DNA of 34,626 nt from an uncultured Lachnospiraceae bacterium (GTDB taxonomy: Bacteria; Bacillota; Clostridia; Lachnospirales; Lachnospiraceae): the NCBI GenBank assembly GCA_947628955.1, contig CANRBX010000031.1:1-34626 (forward strand), in the 5' to 3' direction. Shown here in pieces: positions 31,908 through 34,626 of this stretch. The notes beneath the pieces are model-generated. The model saw nothing but the letters and a program-made list of their open reading frames with translations. It was not told the origin of the DNA and ran no database searches. The translations under genes and the position numbers were made by a program. Position 1 is the first letter of the stretch. Each line of letters opens with the position of its first letter.

Positions 31908-33458
31908 ATGAATAACGAATTGTTTGAGGCACTGACGATCCTTGAAAAGGAAAAGAACATCAGCAAGGATACGCTGCTGGAGGCGATCAGACAGTCTCTG
32001 CTGCAGGCATGCAGACATCACTACGGAAAGCCGGATGCAAATAATGTGGTAGTCAATATCGACCCGGAAACCTGTGAGTTCGAGGTTTATGCGGAGAAGA
32101 CCGTTGTGGAGCAGGTGGAGGATGAGCTCGCGCAGATCAGCCTGGCGAACGCGAAGCTGAAGGATTCCCGGTACGAGCTCGGCGACATCGTGCGTGTCAC
32201 GATCCAGTCCAAGGACTTCGGGCGCATCGCGACGCAGAATGCAAAGAATGTGATCCTGCAGAAAATCCGTGAGGAAGAGCGCAAGGTGCTCTTTAACGAA
32301 TATTATGAGAAGGAAAGGGATATTGTAACGGGCGTGGTCCAGCGGTTTGTCGGCCGCAATATCAGTGTCAACCTTGGCAAGGTCGACGCGATGCTGAATG
32401 CGGAGGAGATGATCAAGGGCGAGGTGTACCGCCCGACGGAGCGCATCAAGGTGTATGTGCTGGAGGTCCGCGACACGCCGAAGGGGCCGAAGATCCTTGT
32501 CTCCCGCACACATCCGGAGCTGGTGAAGCGGCTGTTTGAGGCTGAGGTCACGGAGGTGAAGGACGGCACCGTAGAGATCAAGAGCATCGCGAGGGAGGCC
32601 GGCAGCAGGACAAAGATGGCGGTCTGGTCCAACAATCCGGATGTGGATCCGGTCGGCGCCTGCGTCGGGCTGAACGGCGCCCGCGTCAATGCGGTGGTCG
32701 ACGAGCTCCACGGTGAGAAGATAGATATTATCAACTGGGATGAGAACGCGGCTCTGCTGATCGAAAACGCGCTGAGCCCCGCAAAGGTTATCTCGGTCAT
32801 CGCGGACGGAGATGAGAAGACCGCAAAGGTGGTCGTGCCGGATTACCAGCTTTCCCTGGCGATCGGCAAGGAGGGGCAGAACGCCCGCCTGGCAGCGCGG
32901 CTGACCGGGTTCAAGATCGATATCAAGAGCGAGACGCAGGCCCGCGAGTCCGGGGATCTCCTTGAATATGAGGAAGATTACTACGAGGATGAGTACTACG
33001 AGGAAGACGGCGGGTACTATGAGGACGGCTATTACGACGGGCAGTCCGGGGACGGCTATTATGAGGATCAGCAGTCCGGAGACGGCTATTATGACGGACA
33101 GTCCGGAGACGGCTACTACGAAGACCAGCCATCCGGGGACGGTTACTACGAAGACCAGCAGTCCGGGGACGGCTACTACGGAGACCAGCCATCCGGGGAC
33201 GGCTACTACGGGGATCAGCAGTCCGGGGACGGTTACTACGGAGACCAGCAGTCCGGGGATGGTTACTACGGGGATCAGCAGTCCGGGGACGGCTACTATG
33301 AAGGCCGGCAGGACGGCGGGTACTATGAGGACGGCCAGGACGGATACTATGAGGATCAGCAGTCCGGAGAGTATTATGACGGCCAGGACGGCAGTAATGA
33401 CGGGGACGAACAGGAGAATTCAGATTCAGAACCTCCGAAGGAGGACGGTCAGGAGTAA
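31908..33458 (+). CDS. nusA: Transcription termination/antitermination factor NusA with repeat tail
   Basis: Binds RNA polymerase and nascent RNA to control pausing and termination. Residues 1 to about 345 are a standard Firmicutes NusA. An N-terminal polymerase-binding domain begins [20 protein letters not shown]; the S1 domain contains [20 protein letters not shown]. The KH domains contain [14 protein letters not shown] and [20 protein letters not shown]. Beyond that, homologues normally stop soon. Here a roughly 165-residue acidic, tyrosine-rich tail follows, dominated by nine GYYxDQxSGD repeats (374-461). The frame is open from 31875; the ATG at 31908 has GGGAGGA upstream. ylxR starts 3 bases after the stop. 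Confidence 0.96.
   Translation: MNNELFEALTILEKEKNISKDTLLEAIRQSLLQACRHHYGKPDANNVVVNIDPETCEFEVYAEKTVVEQVEDELAQISLANAKLKDSRYELGDIVRVTIQSKDFGRIATQNAKNVILQKIREEERKVLFNEYYEKERDIVTGVVQRFVGRNISVNLGKVDAMLNAEEMIKGEVYRPTERIKVYVLEVRDTPKGPKILVSRTHPELVKRLFEAEVTEVKDGTVEIKSIAREAGSRTKMAVWSNNPDVDPVGACVGLNGARVNAVVDELHGEKIDIINWDENAALLIENALSPAKVISVIADGDEKTAKVVVPDYQLSLAIGKEGQNARLAARLTGFKIDIKSETQARESGDLLEYEEDYYEDEYYEEDGGYYEDGYYDGQSGDGYYEDQQSGDGYYDGQSGDGYYEDQPSGDGYYEDQQSGDGYYGDQPSGDGYYGDQQSGDGYYGDQQSGDGYYGDQQSGDGYYEGRQDGGYYEDGQDGYYEDQQSGEYYDGQDGSNDGDEQENSDSEPPKEDGQE
33027..33290 (+). repeat. In-frame 27/30-bp minisatellite in nusA, nine units
   Basis: Nine contiguous units of 9 or 10 codons: [28 protein letters not shown], then six decapeptides of the form GYY(E/G)DQ(Q/P)SGD. 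The later units are almost identical at DNA level. Degenerate copies continue to about 33390. Confidence 0.95.
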
Positions 33459-33461
33459 CGT

Positions 33462-33743
33462 ATGGCGGCACAGGTAAAGAAAATTCCGCTGCGCAGGTGC
33501 ACAGGATGCCAGGAGATGAAAAACAAAAAGGAAATGCTGCGGATTCTGCGCACTTCGGAGGGAGAGATCGTCCTGGATACGACGGGACGCAAAAACGGAC
33601 GCGGAGCGTACGTATGCTGTTCCATGGAATGCTTCGAGAAGGCAGTCCGGAGCAGGGGGCTTGAGCGGTCACTGAAGGAAAAGGTGCCGGCTGAGACATA
33701 TGAGAATCTGAAAAAGGAGATAGAAGCGATTGAAAAGAGATAG
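33462..33743 (+). CDS. ylxR: YlxR/RnpM family RNA-binding protein
   Basis: Small basic protein of the nusA-infB operon; in Firmicutes the family has been linked to RNase P modulation. The 93-residue product shows the family pattern LRRCTGCQEMKNKKEM near the N-terminus and GRKNGRGAYVCC in the middle. It starts 3 bases after nusA and its end overlaps the ylxQ start by 14 bases, so translation is probably coupled. Confidence 0.92.
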   Translation: MAAQVKKIPLRRCTGCQEMKNKKEMLRILRTSEGEIVLDTTGRKNGRGAYVCCSMECFEKAVRSRGLERSLKEKVPAETYENLKKEIEAIEKR

Positions 33744-34074
33744 CGTATTGTCGCTGATCAGTATTGCCAAAAAAGCGGGAAAAATTGCGGCCGGCGAATT
33801 TCAGACAGAACATGCTGTCAGAACTGGAAAGGCCAGTCTTGTGATCCTGTCAGAGGAAGCTTCTGCGAATACAGAAAAGAAATTCCGGAATATGTGTACC
33901 TTTTACGATGTGCCTTTACTGGTATACGGCGAAAAGGAACAGCTCGGCGCAGCAGTCGGATGCGAGTTCAGGGCGTCGCTTGCTGTGACGGATGAGGGGC
34001 TTTCACGGTCGATAGAGAAGAAACTTGGGTGTGAGGGACGGAGGTATGAGTATGGCGAAGATCAGAGTTCATGA
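33730..34074 (+). CDS. ylxQ: L7Ae-family ribosomal/RNA-binding protein YlxQ
   Basis: Predicted kink-turn RNA-binding protein. The 114-residue sequence has the L7Ae fold pattern: VLSLISIAKKAGKIAAGEF, then ASLVILSEEASANTEKKF and VPLLVYGEKEQLG. The start is a TTG at 33730, supported by AAGGAG (33714-33719) ten bases upstream; no ATG is near the conserved beginning. It overlaps ylxR by 14 bases and infB by 23 bases, in keeping with the conserved operon order. Confidence 0.9.
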   Translation: MKRDSVLSLISIAKKAGKIAAGEFQTEHAVRTGKASLVILSEEASANTEKKFRNMCTFYDVPLLVYGEKEQLGAAVGCEFRASLAVTDEGLSRSIEKKLGCEGRRYEYGEDQSS

Positions 34075-34626
34075 GCTGGCGAAAGAGTTGGAAAAGGAAA
34101 ATAAAGATATAATTGCTGCATTGCAGAAGATCGGCGTGGAAGTGAAAAGCCACATGAGCAATGTGGAAGATGAGGATGCTGGAAAAATCAGGGGAATGTT
34201 TACGAAGAAAACGGTCCGGCCAAAGGAGGATGAGCAAATGCAGCATGATCCGGAAAAGGATTTAGAAAAGGAAGCGGTAAAGAAGACAGACGCGGAAGGC
34301 GCTGCCGGGGCGCCCCCGAAGAAAAAAAATATCATTCAGGTTTTCCGGCCCCAGAACAGTAAGACCGGGATGGTGAAGCCCGGGAGCAGGCCGAGGCCGC
34401 AGGGCCAGGCGGGTGCAAGACCGCAGGGTCAGCCGGGTATGAGACCACAGGGCCAGCCGGGTATGAGACCACAGGGCCAGCCGGGAATGAGGCCGCAGGG
34501 CCAGCCTGGTATGAGGCCGCAGGGCCAGCCTGGTATGAGGCCGCAGGGTCAGCCTGGTATGAGGCCGCAGGGTCAGCCTGGTATGAGGCCGCAGGGTCAG
34601 CCTGGTATGAGGCCGCAGGGTCAGCC
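34052..34626 (+). CDS. infB: Translation initiation factor IF-2, N-terminal part (runs off window)
   Basis: GTPase that places initiator tRNA on the ribosome; only the N-terminal 191 codons are inside the window, and the GTPase domains lie beyond it. The start MAKIRVHELAKELEKENKDI is the standard IF2-N helical domain of Firmicutes IF-2. The ATG at 34052 is chosen over 34046 because GGAGG (34040-34044) gives a 7-base spacing. After a charged linker (about 55-90) comes a long repeat of the octapeptide RPQGQPGM from residue 115 to the window edge. The frame has no stop. It overlaps the end of ylxQ by 23 bases. Confidence 0.95.
   Translation, partial: MAKIRVHELAKELEKENKDIIAALQKIGVEVKSHMSNVEDEDAGKIRGMFTKKTVRPKEDEQMQHDPEKDLEKEAVKKTDAEGAAGAPPKKKNIIQVFRPQNSKTGMVKPGSRPRPQGQAGARPQGQPGMRPQGQPGMRPQGQPGMRPQGQPGMRPQGQPGMRPQGQPGMRPQGQPGMRPQGQPGMRPQGQ
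34394..34626 (+). repeat. In-frame 24-bp minisatellite in infB, at least nine copies
   Basis: Nine full 24-base units and 17 bases of a tenth, starting at 34394 with period 24, each encoding RPQGQPGM (first unit RPQGQAGA). Units 7-9 (34538-34609) are identical and the array continues past the window edge. Confidence 0.95.

Noticed and set aside
34394-34626. Regular 24-bp repeats resembling a CRISPR array
   Set aside because: Units are directly adjacent with no spacers and lie in frame inside infB. The same applies to the nusA and topB arrays.

Overview
The window is a G+C-rich stretch of a Clostridia-type chromosome, most likely a Lachnospiraceae relative. This rests on gene content and order (alaS then rpsU; a Na+-decarboxylase cluster; rimP-nusA-ylxR-ylxQ-infB), AGGAGG-type ribosome sites, and Firmicutes-like promoters with extended -10 elements. 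All convincing genes are on the + strand. I see no prophage, IS element, CRISPR array or defence locus.

Layout. 1-4.6 kb: alaS, rpsU with its own promoter and terminator, and cardiolipin synthase. 4.7-9.8 kb: two D,D-carboxypeptidases flank a metallophosphoesterase and the condensin partners scpA-scpB; the phosphoesterase is preceded by a promoter and a strongly folding leader. 9.9-15.6 kb: a five-gene biotin-dependent operon bounded by a promoter and a hairpin. It has an acyl-CoA-type carboxyltransferase, a large OadG-like protein, a biotin carrier, the Na+ pump OadB and a biotin-less OadA/5S subunit. 15.6-20.3 kb: thiamine pyrophosphokinase, a free-standing alanyl-tRNA editing protein, two overlapping CobU-like genes and a secreted FN3/L,D-transpeptidase. 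20.5-23.5 kb: argH and asd, separated by a repeat-rich non-coding stretch. 23.6-30.9 kb: a topoisomerase block (topB, a beta-helix protein, parE, parC). 31.1-34.6 kb: tRNA-Gly(CCC), then rimP-nusA-ylxR-ylxQ-infB; infB runs off the window.

How the genes work together. The 10-15.5 kb operon is the most system-like part. The carrier can in principle be loaded by two different carboxyltransferases and unloaded by OadB with Na+ export, which resembles a propionibacterial transcarboxylase joined to a Na+ pump. The carboxypeptidases and the L,D-transpeptidase shape peptidoglycan. ScpAB, TopB and ParEC serve chromosome segregation and topology. The last operon is the classic transcription/translation-factor operon.

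The most unusual sequence-level feature is short tandem repeats. Three housekeeping genes carry in-frame minisatellites: topB (9 x 15 bp), nusA (9 units of 27/30 bp) and infB (at least 9 x 24 bp). Three intergenic regions hold 16-bp, 40-46-bp and 60-bp repeats. Most other content is ordinary housekeeping.
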